From assembly GCA_044433405.1 (NCBI GenBank), contig JAWXTQ010000016.1, positions 1 through 22,344 on the forward strand: 22,344 nucleotides of DNA, given 5' to 3'. The translations under genes were made by a program, and so were the position numbers. Shown piece by piece: positions 15,624 to 22,254 of this stretch; position 1 is the stretch's first letter, and each line of letters opens with the position of its first letter. The notes under the pieces are model-generated. The model was given only the letters and a program-made list of their open reading frames with translations. It was not told the origin of the DNA and made no database searches. This DNA comes from CAMQVM01 sp044433405 (GTDB lineage: Bacteria; Bacteroidota; Bacteroidia; Bacteroidales; Rikenellaceae).

Positions 15624-16535
15624 ATGAGAGTAGTTAAAAATGTTACTGAGCTGATTGGTCAAACTCCAATGTTGGAGATGTCCGATTTAGGAGCGACGAT
15701 TTTTGCAAAATTAGAGAGCTTTAATCCCTGCTCTAGTGTTAAGGAGAGAGTGGCTCTAGCTATGATTAATAGTGCCGAGCGCGAAGGGAAAATAGATGCT
15801 AACACAACCTTAATTGAGCCAACGAGTGGAAATACTGGTATTGGATTGGCTATGGTTGCCGCAAGTAAGCAATTAAAGTTACTGTTGACCATGCCAGAGA
15901 GCATGTCGCAAGAGCGAAAATCACTTTTGTCGCTGCTTGGTGCACATCTTGTATTAACACCCAAAGAGTTAGGGATGAATGGAGCAATAGCAAAAGCTAA
16001 TGAACTCAATGCTCAGATTGAAAATTCATACGTTTTTAATCAGTTTGCAAATAGCGTAAATCCGCAAATTCATTACCAAACAACCTCTCTAGAGATTATT
16101 GAGCAGTTAGGAGAGTTGGATGTTCACTATTTTGTCGCAGGTGTTGGCACTGGTGGCACTATTAGTGGTATAGGTAAACGCTTAAAAGAGCAATATCCAG
16201 ACATTCAGATTGTTGCAGTTGAGCCTTTCGAATCGGCTGTTATATCAGGAGAGTCGCCCTCTGCACACAAACTACAAGGTATTGGAGCTGGTTTTATCCC
16301 TGATAATCTTGATGTCTCGATTATCGACACTGTAGAGAAGGTTAAATATTGCGATGCCCTTACCACTCTAAAAGAGTGTGCCTCAACTAATGGATTGCTT
16401 ATTGGTATATCTTCAGCCGCGGTGTTGTTTACAGCCCAAAAAATTGCTAGTCAAGAGTTGAATAAGGGTAAGAATATTGTAGTTTTATTGCCTGATTCGG
16501 CAGAGCGTTATTTGTCGACTATAGAGATTGAATAA
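15624..16535 (+). CDS. cysK: Cysteine synthase (O-acetylserine sulfhydrylase)
   Basis: 303 residues, fold-type II PLP enzyme. Lys40 in NPCSSVKERVALAM (34-47) forms the Schiff base, TSGNTGIG (67-74) is the substrate loop, and GVGTGGTISGIG near residue 172 binds the PLP phosphate. It makes cysteine from O-acetylserine and sulfide. The length, close to 300, and the CSSVKER motif fit either CysK or CysM; the choice is not secure. It lies 2 bases after citrate synthase, so translation is probably coupled to it. No cysE (serine acetyltransferase) is nearby. The transcript ends in the palindromic region that follows. Confidence 0.92.
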   Translation: MRVVKNVTELIGQTPMLEMSDLGATIFAKLESFNPCSSVKERVALAMINSAEREGKIDANTTLIEPTSGNTGIGLAMVAASKQLKLLLTMPESMSQERKSLLSLLGAHLVLTPKELGMNGAIAKANELNAQIENSYVFNQFANSVNPQIHYQTTSLEIIEQLGELDVHYFVAGVGTGGTISGIGKRLKEQYPDIQIVAVEPFESAVISGESPSAHKLQGIGAGFIPDNLDVSIIDTVEKVKYCDALTTLKECASTNGLLIGISSAAVLFTAQKIASQELNKGKNIVVLLPDSAERYLSTIEIE

Positions 16536-16603
16536 TCAATATCCTATTTACAAACATTGGATCAAACTGAATTCTTTGTTGGTATCTAAAAAATGTATTC
16601 TTA

Positions 16604-16635
16604 GCGGTTTTCACCGCATGTGCTAAAGCACATGC
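16604..16635. repeat. Two overlapping hairpins upstream of the cysK terminator
   Basis: GCGGT-TTTC-ACCGC (16604-16617) shares its last two bases with GCATGTGC-TAAA-GCACATGC (16616-16635), whose eight-pair stem is perfect. Both could fold in RNA on either strand. Confidence 0.85.
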
Positions 16636-16638
16636 TAG

Positions 16639-16711
16639 TAGGAATAGGTTTTTATTTCTTATACTCATACCTACGGTATGGCACAAGAAATAAAAACCTA
16701 TTCCTATTTTT
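16639..16711 (+). terminator. Long nested hairpin with T-run, probable terminator of acn-icd-gltA-cysK
   Basis: The arms 16639-16660 and 16685-16706 are perfect 22-base inverted repeats, starting TAGGAATAGG and ending CCTATTCCTA. The 24-base loop contains a second perfect hairpin, CATACC-TAC-GGTATG (16666-16680). Five T follow (16707-16711). The stem is far longer than termination needs, which suggests that it also belongs to a repeat family. It begins 104 bases after the cysK stop. Confidence 0.75.
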
Positions 16712-16725
16712 GGCTGCGCCAAAAA
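16707..16725. repeat. Hairpin that reuses the terminator T-run
   Basis: TTTTTGGC-TGC-GCCAAAAA is a perfect eight-pair stem whose left arm begins with the T-run of the preceding terminator. The two structures therefore compete for or stack on the same bases. Confidence 0.85.
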
Positions 16726-17000
16726 GTGAAAGCCGAGGCGTACCAAAGCCTATTAAAAAAAGAAGAATTGTGTTTAAGTTTTTTTTAGAAAAAAAACCAC
16801 GCGCTAGACTACTATGAGCCATTTTTAGCTTTTGGGCTACCGCCAATTCGCTAAAAAAGCCCCCTAGCAGCCTAGCGCTGGTAAAAAAACCTTCGTCGCT
16901 ACCGCTCCTCGGGCTCACTTTCGTTCGCTGGGGATTCTCATGAAGGAAAGTGTGTGGCTTCGCGATGGTCGAGGTTTGGGATATTTGACCTATACTTACA

Positions 17001-17993
17001 TTATCTTAAAAACCTACTTAGTCGCTCCTTGTATGAGCGAAGATACATTCTCTTGCTCCTCTGGTCAAGGAATGAGCGGTCGATAAGTTCTTCAACAAGT
17101 GAGTTGTCTGTAGAGAACATTTCGATTATATTGTCTCGTTTTTTTGGTACTACTCCGATACGGTTTGCAAAGGTGTAAAAGTCCTCTTTGCAAGGATGAC
17201 CCGTATTGCGATAAGTGTCAGAGTATTCGCTTGTTGGTAATAATCCTCCTGTTAAAGCAAAATCATCATCTTGGACATGGATAGAGGTGTTCATTAAGTC
17301 GTATGCAGGAGATAAAATATAGTCTTTGTTAGGTGTTTGCTGTAGCGAAAAATTCTTTAAATGGGCATCCCCATTGCAGAAGATATAGTTGAAAACAATA
17401 AGCTCAAATAGTTTGCAGATTTCTACTCTCCATGCAGAAACATTCTCTTTTAGTAAGGTTGCGATATCTTCGTAGCTGCCAGTGTATTTGAAATTTGCGC
17501 CGTGTGTAGATAAACTTTTTTGAGCAATTGAGGATAAATCCTCCTGTCCTATTTTCTCCCCATTTGCCTCAATGTCAAAACGCTTTGTAATGTACCCCAT
17601 ATCGCCATTTGCAAAGAATACTATGCCATTCTCTGCCACGTTAATGTTGTATATCTGTTTTGCAATCTGCATTGTTAGATGCTCATTTGCAGGTATGAAT
17701 GTGCGGTAGCGAAGGTGCTTATAGCTTGGTGCAGGTTTGATAATATACCTTCCTTGTACTCCAGTTGGTGTGAGAATGATTTTTCCATTTTCAATTATTG
17801 CAGATAGCTTTTCTTGAACGCCTGAAACCGAGATTTGATTTATTGACTCCGCAAGCTCTGTAGTGTCTGCATCGTAGTTAAAATCCAATACGCAGCTCAC
17901 CCTCTTGCCACCAAATAGTTTTCTAGTAGCAATAGGACTATAGTTATCAAACCCAGCGGTTAGAGTGCTTGGGCAAACATTTAACTTTTTCAT
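17001..17993 (-). CDS. hipT: HipT-type serine/threonine kinase toxin (HipA core domain)
   Basis: 330 residues; the HipA kinase without its N-terminal subdomain, which is encoded separately upstream. ISVSGVQEKLS (54-64) is the glycine-rich loop region; its Ser55-Val-Ser57 sits where HipT has autophosphorylated serines. Lys86 in YIIKPAP would bind ATP. FCNGDAHLKNFSL (205-217) is the catalytic loop with Asp209 and Asn214, and SPAYDLMNT (228-236) carries the metal-binding Asp232, so all catalytic positions are intact. HipA/HipT kinases phosphorylate aminoacyl-tRNA synthetases (glutamyl- or tryptophanyl-) and stop translation; the substrate here is unknown. The ATG overlaps the hipS stop (ATGA), indicating coupling. 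It lies beside the palindromic region and is the last gene of the operon. Confidence 0.87.
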   Translation of the reverse strand: MKKLNVCPSTLTAGFDNYSPIATRKLFGGKRVSCVLDFNYDADTTELAESINQISVSGVQEKLSAIIENGKIILTPTGVQGRYIIKPAPSYKHLRYRTFIPANEHLTMQIAKQIYNINVAENGIVFFANGDMGYITKRFDIEANGEKIGQEDLSSIAQKSLSTHGANFKYTGSYEDIATLLKENVSAWRVEICKLFELIVFNYIFCNGDAHLKNFSLQQTPNKDYILSPAYDLMNTSIHVQDDDFALTGGLLPTSEYSDTYRNTGHPCKEDFYTFANRIGVVPKKRDNIIEMFSTDNSLVEELIDRSFLDQRSKRMYLRSYKERLSRFLR

Positions 17994-18310
17994 ACTTTTT
18001 TTACTGTTACTTTTCCAATAGTATCGGTATGCGCTGTAGCTAACAATAAGCCAAACTCATCATTCTCGTCAATTTTAAGTGTTTGGCACTGCACAGCCTT
18101 GTTAGCTCCTTCACATAACATATTTGAGAAGAATGGAAATAGAAAAGGAGAGTAAAATTCTTTCTTACTCTTCGGAAATGATAGACTTATAGCCGATTGT
18201 TCTGTATTGAGTAAAAATGACTCATCGTACCGAAAGGTATATGTTCCATTATCGTCCTCAGTAAGCATACCTGCTAGAATTCCATTTGTAAATACTCTTG
18301 CTTGTCTCAT
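17990..18310 (-). CDS. hipS: HipS-type protein (HipA N-terminal subdomain)
   Basis: 106 residues matching the N-terminal subdomain 1 of HipA: VFTNGILAGMLTEDDNGTYTFRYDESFL (from residue 6), then ISLSFPKSK and FPFFSNMLCEGANK. In HipA these residues form the first part of the kinase; here they are a separate gene between hipB and hipT, the layout of HipBST systems, where HipS acts as the antitoxin. It overlaps both neighbours by four bases. The protein has no tryptophan, whereas I recall that inhibition in the E. coli O127 system uses a HipS tryptophan; the mechanism may differ. The alternative is a split HipA in which the small protein completes the kinase rather than inhibiting it. Confidence 0.82.
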   Translation of the reverse strand: MRQARVFTNGILAGMLTEDDNGTYTFRYDESFLLNTEQSAISLSFPKSKKEFYSPFLFPFFSNMLCEGANKAVQCQTLKIDENDEFGLLLATAHTDTIGKVTVKKV

Positions 18311-18510
18311 TTGTTAATCTCTTTTACTTTTAATATTAACTCCAATCCAAGTGTGTCGGCTATCTTTGTAAGAGTACTTACTGACGGGTTGCCTTTGCCA
18401 CTCTCTATGCTTTTGATTACCCGTAGGCTCAAACCAGAATAATCTGCTAAATCTTGCTGAGTCAACCTCAGCAATGATCGTCTCTCTTTTATAATTGAAT
18501 AAAATCTCAT
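18307..18510 (-). CDS. hipB: HipB-type XRE-family antitoxin/repressor
   Basis: 67 residues, almost entirely one HTH_3 domain: QQDLADYSGLSLRVIKSIESGKGNPSVSTLTKIADTLGLEL (from residue 18) with the recognition helix at SLRVIKSIE. It is a small DNA-binding protein expected to repress the operon by binding palindromes at the promoter. The ATG at 18510 follows an AGTGCATT half-site and a good promoter. The stop overlaps the hipS start (ATGA). It is close to the minimum length for the domain and lacks the C-terminal extension by which E. coli HipB contacts HipA. Confidence 0.88.
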   Translation of the reverse strand: MRFYSIIKERRSLLRLTQQDLADYSGLSLRVIKSIESGKGNPSVSTLTKIADTLGLELILKVKEINK

Positions 18511-18587
18511 AGTGCATTATTTTGCTCTTTTGGTACAAAAATAATAGTTTTTTTGAAATAAACAAAAAGATGTGCAATTAAATGCAC
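18511..18587. promoter_or_regulatory. Candidate HipB operators flanking the promoter
   Basis: The palindrome GTGCAATTAAATGCAC (18572-18587, half-sites GTGCA and TGCAC) lies just upstream of the -33 element. A further AGTGCATT half-site (18511-18518) lies between the transcription start and the hipB ATG. The right half of the palindrome read in reverse is AGTGCATTT, the same as this half-site in 8 of 9 bases. Binding at both would bracket RNA polymerase. Assignment to HipB is inferred. Confidence 0.55.
18536..18566 (-). promoter_or_regulatory. Promoter of hipBST
   Basis: On the minus strand TTTG (18566-18563), a 19-base spacer, then TATTTTTG (18543-18536). Both elements match the Bacteroidota consensus. 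Transcription would start near 18531, about 20 bases before the hipB ATG. Confidence 0.7.
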
Positions 18588-18610
18588 TTTAGTGATGATG
18601 TATAAAACAA

Positions 18611-18645
18611 CAAAGGTGTCTCAGATTTAGTCCGAGACACCTTTG
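18611..18645 (-). terminator. Terminator after the FKBP gene
   Basis: Perfect twelve-pair stem, CAAAGGTGTCTC (18611-18622) with GAGACACCTTTG (18634-18645), with an 11-base loop. On the minus strand it is followed by TTGTTTTAT, a modest T-run, so it should end the FKBP transcript and insulate the hipBST promoter. Confidence 0.75.
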
Positions 18646-18663
18646 CTATTTCTATTTAAAAAA

Positions 18664-18711
18664 CTATTTCTTTTTCTTAACGTCGATAATTTCAACGTTT
18701 TCGAACATCAT
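18664..18711 (-). other. Displaced C-terminal strand of the FKBP protein (out of frame)
   Basis: Read from the ATG that overlaps the FKBP stop (TAATG), this short frame encodes MMFENVEIIDVKKKK and a TAG stop. It resembles the last beta strand of FKBP domains (L-F-VELLDVKK), which the main frame lacks. The two frames differ by one base. It may be a remnant of a deletion of about 31 bases, a site of frameshifting, or a sequence error. It is unlikely to be an independent gene. Confidence 0.6.
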
Positions 18712-19334
18712 TAGTTTTTCCCGTATGCTAGGTCAGCTGGTAACCACATGTTGATTTTACCACCTTTACCAATTAATTGGATAGCTTCTTGGAATCCTGG
18801 GATAAGACCCTCTAGAGGGAATGTTGCAGGTTCGTTACCGCGTTGTTCTGTTGAATCAAAGATTTCGCCACTTGCAAATTTACCAGTGTAAAGAACCATT
18901 ACTGTATCTACAGCAGTAGGCATGTTTGATTTGTCGCCCTCTTCGATGATTTCATAAATCAAACCAGACTCAGTAGTAACTGCATTTTTGTTGCTTGACA
19001 TAACTTTTGCTAAATAGTCGCTCTCTTCTTTTCTGTCTTGCTCAGGTTTTGTTACTGTGAAATAGGTTTGAAGAATTGCGTTAATATCTTCTTGAGATGT
19101 GATAGCTTCACCTTCGATTGCAGCTTTCATGCCAGCAGCAAGAACGTTGATATCTACATCTTTGCTATTCTCACCAAACATGCTTTTTACATTTTCTCCG
19201 AAGAATGCACCGTAAGCGTATGAAACTGAGTCCTTAAGTGTAGATAATTTTGATACTTCAGCAATTTGACCACCACAATTACAAGAGGTGAACATTGCAG
19301 CGACAACAGTCGCAGCTAATAATACTTTTTTCAT
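18711..19334 (-). CDS. FKBP-type peptidyl-prolyl isomerase lipoprotein, C-terminus truncated
   Basis: 207 residues from ATG 19334. Signal MKKVLLAATVVAAMFTSC gives a lipoprotein with Cys18 as the probable acylated residue, so it should sit in the envelope. An N-terminal dimerisation-type region (about 28-110: LKDSVSYAYGAFFGENVK) is followed by the FKBP domain (about 118-207): VMVLYTGKFASGEIFDSTEQ, TFPLEGLIPGFQEAI, GGKINMWLPADLAYG. The domain normally continues about 25 residues past AYG with an IPPN-(L-F)-VELLDV strand, but here the frame stops after AYGKN. A one-base-shifted frame supplies MMFENVEIIDVKKKK. The protein may be non-functional, extended by frameshifting, or misread. The frame is open 18 codons upstream, but that contains the promoter. 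A terminator follows. Confidence 0.85.
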   Translation of the reverse strand: MKKVLLAATVVAAMFTSCNCGGQIAEVSKLSTLKDSVSYAYGAFFGENVKSMFGENSKDVDINVLAAGMKAAIEGEAITSQEDINAILQTYFTVTKPEQDRKEESDYLAKVMSSNKNAVTTESGLIYEIIEEGDKSNMPTAVDTVMVLYTGKFASGEIFDSTEQRGNEPATFPLEGLIPGFQEAIQLIGKGGKINMWLPADLAYGKN

Positions 19335-19377
19335 TTTTTTATAATTAAATTTATTGTTTGTTTTCAAAATTGAACCA

Positions 19378-19407
19378 CAAATATACACAAAGTTTTTTTA
19401 TTTGCAA
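19378..19407 (-). promoter_or_regulatory. Promoter of the FKBP gene
   Basis: On the minus strand TTG (19407-19405), a 19-base spacer, then TATATTTG (19385-19378), a full TAnnTTTG match. Transcription would start near 19373, about 40 bases before the ATG. Confidence 0.65.
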
Positions 19408-19447
19408 CTTTTATGCCTAATAAATGTGATACAATATAATTAGTTAA

Positions 19448-20977
19448 TTACGCACCAAGTGTTTCTAGTGCGAAGATGAGGCGTTTAATGCTCTCATCTT
19501 TGCCTAATAGTTCAATGATATCAAACATGCTAGGTCCTTTACTTTCGCCAACTATTGACAATCTGAAACTATTCATCACACCTCCCATAGGCAAAGAGTT
19601 CTCTTTTATGTAGTTGTGAATAGCTGTTTCTGTTTGGTGAGAGGTGAACTCATCTATATTTGTTAAAATATCTTTTATTGCAACTATAGAGGCTGGATTA
19701 TCGCCTTTCCAAAACTTTGTAACCGCTTTCTCGTCAAATGATGTTGGGGCTTTAAAGAAGAATGATGATAGCGACCATAAATCCGATATTAGGTTTGCTC
19801 TCTCTTTAACTAAACCTACTACTTTAGAGACAAATTCTGGTGATTGAGCGACCTCATTCTCAGTCAGAATTGGCATAAATAGCTCTGTTAGCATAGAGTT
19901 GTCGGCAGCTTTCATGTATACCGAATTAAACCACTTTGCCTTTTCTGGATCAAAACGAGAGCCTGATTTGCCACATTTCTCAATAGAGAAAAGCTTAATC
20001 ATCTCCTCTATAGAGAGAATCTCTTGATCATTGCCTGGGTTCCAGCCTAGAAGTGCCAACATGTTGATAAAAGCTTCAGGAAGGTAGCCATCCTCTCTAT
20101 AGCCGCGTGCAGTGTCGCCAGTTGGAGAGTTCCAAAATAGAGGGAATACTGGGAAACCTAATCTATCGCCATCGCGTTTGCTTAGTTTGCCTTTGCCATC
20201 AGGTTTTAACAGCAGTGGCAAGTGAGCAAACAGTGGTTGCTCGTCGCTCCAACCAAATGCCCTGTAGAGCATAAAGTGTAGAGGAAGTGATGGTAGCCAC
20301 TCTTCGCCACGAATAACGTGCGAGATCTCCATTAAATGGTCATCTACGATATTTGCTAGGTGGTATGTTGGTAGTTTGTCTACGGCTTTGTATAGAACTT
20401 TATCATCTAGGGTTGAGCTGTTCACCTTAACATCGCCACGCACAAGGTCGTGCATTTCAATCTCAGTGTCAATAGGCATTTTAAAACGCACTACCCAATG
20501 GTTTGTAGTGGCAAGGAGCTCTTCAACCTCTGTCTTATCCATTGTTAATGATGTGCGGAGTGATTCTCTAACTTCGTAGTTATAAGAGAAAGTTTTTTTC
20601 TCAGACTCATATTGAGCACGAAGTTGTGATAGCTCTTCAGATGTGTCGAATGCGTAGTAAGCCCATCCATTTTCAACCAATTCTGTAGCATAGCGTAGAT
20701 ATATTTCGCGTCGCTCACTTTGGCGATAAGGGGCGTGTGCTCCTCCAACCGAAACACCTTCGTCAATCTCAATTCCGCACCACTTCAGTGAGTCAATAAT
20801 ATATTGCTCAGCACCCTCAACAAAACGTTGTGAGTCGGTGTCTTCGATTCTTAATAAAAATTTTCCACCATGTTGGCGTGCAAACAAATAGTTGTAAAGT
20901 GCAGTGCGCACTCCGCCAATATGTAACGCTCCTGTAGGGCTAGGAGCAAATCTTACTCTTACTTCTCTGTTTTGCAT
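19448..20977 (-). CDS. gltX: Glutamyl-tRNA synthetase
   Basis: 509 residues, class I aminoacyl-tRNA synthetase. The HIGH-type signature is PSPTGALHIGGVRTALYNY (12-30) and the KMSKS-type loop is GKLSKRDGD (263-271). Between this loop and GYLPEAFINMLALLGWNPG (297-315) lies an insert of about 20 residues (LGFPVFPLFWNSPTG) that I associate with Bacteroidota enzymes. It charges tRNA-Glu with glutamate in the cytosol. It begins 5 bases after ychF, so the two are co-transcribed. HipA-type kinases classically phosphorylate this enzyme, and the hipBST operon lies about 1.5 kb away; this proximity is noted without any claim of a link. Confidence 0.96.
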   Translation of the reverse strand: MQNREVRVRFAPSPTGALHIGGVRTALYNYLFARQHGGKFLLRIEDTDSQRFVEGAEQYIIDSLKWCGIEIDEGVSVGGAHAPYRQSERREIYLRYATELVENGWAYYAFDTSEELSQLRAQYESEKKTFSYNYEVRESLRTSLTMDKTEVEELLATTNHWVVRFKMPIDTEIEMHDLVRGDVKVNSSTLDDKVLYKAVDKLPTYHLANIVDDHLMEISHVIRGEEWLPSLPLHFMLYRAFGWSDEQPLFAHLPLLLKPDGKGKLSKRDGDRLGFPVFPLFWNSPTGDTARGYREDGYLPEAFINMLALLGWNPGNDQEILSIEEMIKLFSIEKCGKSGSRFDPEKAKWFNSVYMKAADNSMLTELFMPILTENEVAQSPEFVSKVVGLVKERANLISDLWSLSSFFFKAPTSFDEKAVTKFWKGDNPASIVAIKDILTNIDEFTSHQTETAIHNYIKENSLPMGGVMNSFRLSIVGESKGPSMFDIIELLGKDESIKRLIFALETLGA

Positions 20978-20982
20978 AATCC

Positions 20983-22083
20983 TTAAACGTTAAATCTAAA
21001 GTGCATAATGTCACCATCTTGCACAACATATTCTTTACCTTCAATGCCGATTTTACCTGCATCGCGGCAAGCAGATTCGCTACCAAGAGTTATATAATCA
21101 TCATATTTTATAACCTCAGCTCTGATAAATCCTCTTTCAAAGTCAGAGTGTATAACACCTGCTGCACCTGGAGCTTTTGTGCCTTTTTTGAATGTCCAAG
21201 CGTGAGTCTCTTTTTCGCCTGTTGTGAAGTAGGTCTCTAGGTTAAGCAGATTGTAAGCCGCTTTGATTAATCTGCTTACGCCAGACTCCTCTAGTCCAAT
21301 CTCCTCTAGAAACATTTGTCTCTCTTCGTAGCTTTCAAGCTCAGATATCTCAGATTCGATAGCTGCTGCAACAACCAATATCTCTGCATCCTCATCTTTG
21401 ATAGCTTCTCTAACCATTTCAACAAATTTGTTGCCATCTTTTGCGCTCGATTCGTCAACATTACACAGATATAAAACTGGCTTATCTGTTAGTAGGCATA
21501 AATCAGCAACAACCTTCTTCTCTTCAACAGAAACGTCAGCTGTGCGAGCTGAATGTCCTTGAACTAACACCTCTTTGTATTTTGAGAGAATATCAAATGT
21601 GCGTTTAGCTACTTTATCACCTCCTGTTTGAGCTTGTTTAGCAACTTTTGATATACGCGCTTCAACGCTCTCTAAATCTTTTAATTGAAGTTCTGTATCA
21701 ATAATTTCTTTGTCACGAACAGGGTCGATAGAGCCATCAACGTGTGTGATATTTGCATTTTCGAAACATCTCAACACATGTATAATTGCATCTGTTTGGC
21801 GGATGTTACCAAGAAATTTATTGCCTAATCCCTCGCCTTTAGATGCTCCTTTAACCAAGCCTGCGATATCAACAATCTCTATTGTAGTAGGTACTATCAC
21901 CTTTGGTTTGTCTATTGAAGCAAGCTTTGTTAAACGCTCGTCAGGTACGGTAATCACACCAACATTTGGTTCAATTGTGCAAAAAGGAAAGTTAGCTGCT
22001 TGAGCTTTAGCGCTAGATAAGCAGTTAAATAGTGTTGATTTACCTACGTTTGGTAAACCAACTATGCCGCATTGTAATGCCAT
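20983..22083 (-). CDS. ychF: Ribosome-binding ATPase YchF (OLA1/Obg-related)
   Basis: 366 residues, the full family length. G1 motif GLPNVGKSTLFN (9-20), the IEPNVGVITVPDERL block (37-51), G3 VDIAGLVKGASKGEGLGNKFL (72-92 region) and a C-terminal TGS domain (about 281-365, with TGEKETHAWTFKKG and GIEGKEYVVQDGDIMHFRF). The NKxD position reads NVDE, as in YchF, which prefers ATP to GTP. The protein binds ribosomes and affects translation and stress responses. It is the first gene of a pair with gltX and diverges from a lipoprotein gene. Confidence 0.96.
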   Translation of the reverse strand: MALQCGIVGLPNVGKSTLFNCLSSAKAQAANFPFCTIEPNVGVITVPDERLTKLASIDKPKVIVPTTIEIVDIAGLVKGASKGEGLGNKFLGNIRQTDAIIHVLRCFENANITHVDGSIDPVRDKEIIDTELQLKDLESVEARISKVAKQAQTGGDKVAKRTFDILSKYKEVLVQGHSARTADVSVEEKKVVADLCLLTDKPVLYLCNVDESSAKDGNKFVEMVREAIKDEDAEILVVAAAIESEISELESYEERQMFLEEIGLEESGVSRLIKAAYNLLNLETYFTTGEKETHAWTFKKGTKAPGAAGVIHSDFERGFIRAEVIKYDDYITLGSESACRDAGKIGIEGKEYVVQDGDIMHFRFNV

Positions 22084-22112
22084 AGTTTTATTAATAAATT
22101 TATTTCAAGCCA

Positions 22113-22120
22113 CAAAGATA
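22113..22120 (-). promoter_or_regulatory. -7 element of the ychF-gltX promoter
   Basis: Minus-strand TATCTTTG matches TAnnTTTG, 29 bases before the ychF ATG. The nearest TTTG upstream (22138-22135) gives a spacer of only 14 bases, so the -33 element is uncertain. Confidence 0.5.
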
Positions 22121-22254
22121 ATACTTTTTTACTACAAACTTTTATCACTTAGCAAATTCCGAGATTAATCGTGCTATTAAAGCTACTATAGTTCAGTTTT
22201 GCATAACTTTTGTAGAATAGGCTAAAAAAATAATAATCATTTAAATAAAAAAGT

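Larger units (their letters stand above)
16536..17000. other. 465-base palindrome-rich region without a credible gene
   Basis: This stretch between the convergent cysK and hipT genes holds a chain of inverted repeats: 16604-16617, 16616-16635, 16639-16706, 16707-16725, 16778-16797 (T8-AG-A8 closed by a G-C pair) and 16822-16857 (TTTTTAGC with GCTAAAAA, enclosing TTGG/CCAA). The part 16895-16945 is locally GC-rich and built of short CGCT/CGTTCGCT-like strings unlike the neighbouring genes. Short open frames on both strands follow the palindromes and encode low-complexity, family-less peptides. It is best read as a terminator plus repeat-derived sequence, possibly the remains of a miniature element. 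Confidence 0.7.

Noticed and set aside
16604..16725. CRISPR array or tRNA cluster as an explanation of the repeats
   Set aside because: There are no regularly spaced direct repeats with unique spacers, and no cloverleaf or T-arm sequence. The structures are inverted repeats of different sequence.
16519..16918. Three short open frames (two minus, one plus) across the palindromic region after cysK
   Set aside because: They overlap one another on opposite strands and follow the inverted repeats, so their similarity to each other is a product of the palindromes. No start context or protein family supports them.
18314..18577. 87-codon minus-strand frame overlapping hipB
   Set aside because: It runs through the hipBST promoter and operator and shares its span with the well-supported HTH protein in another frame.
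18706..18711. Independent 15-residue peptide gene after FKBP
   Set aside because: The peptide resembles the FKBP C-terminal strand too closely, and lies too exactly at the stop, for a separate gene to be the simplest reading.
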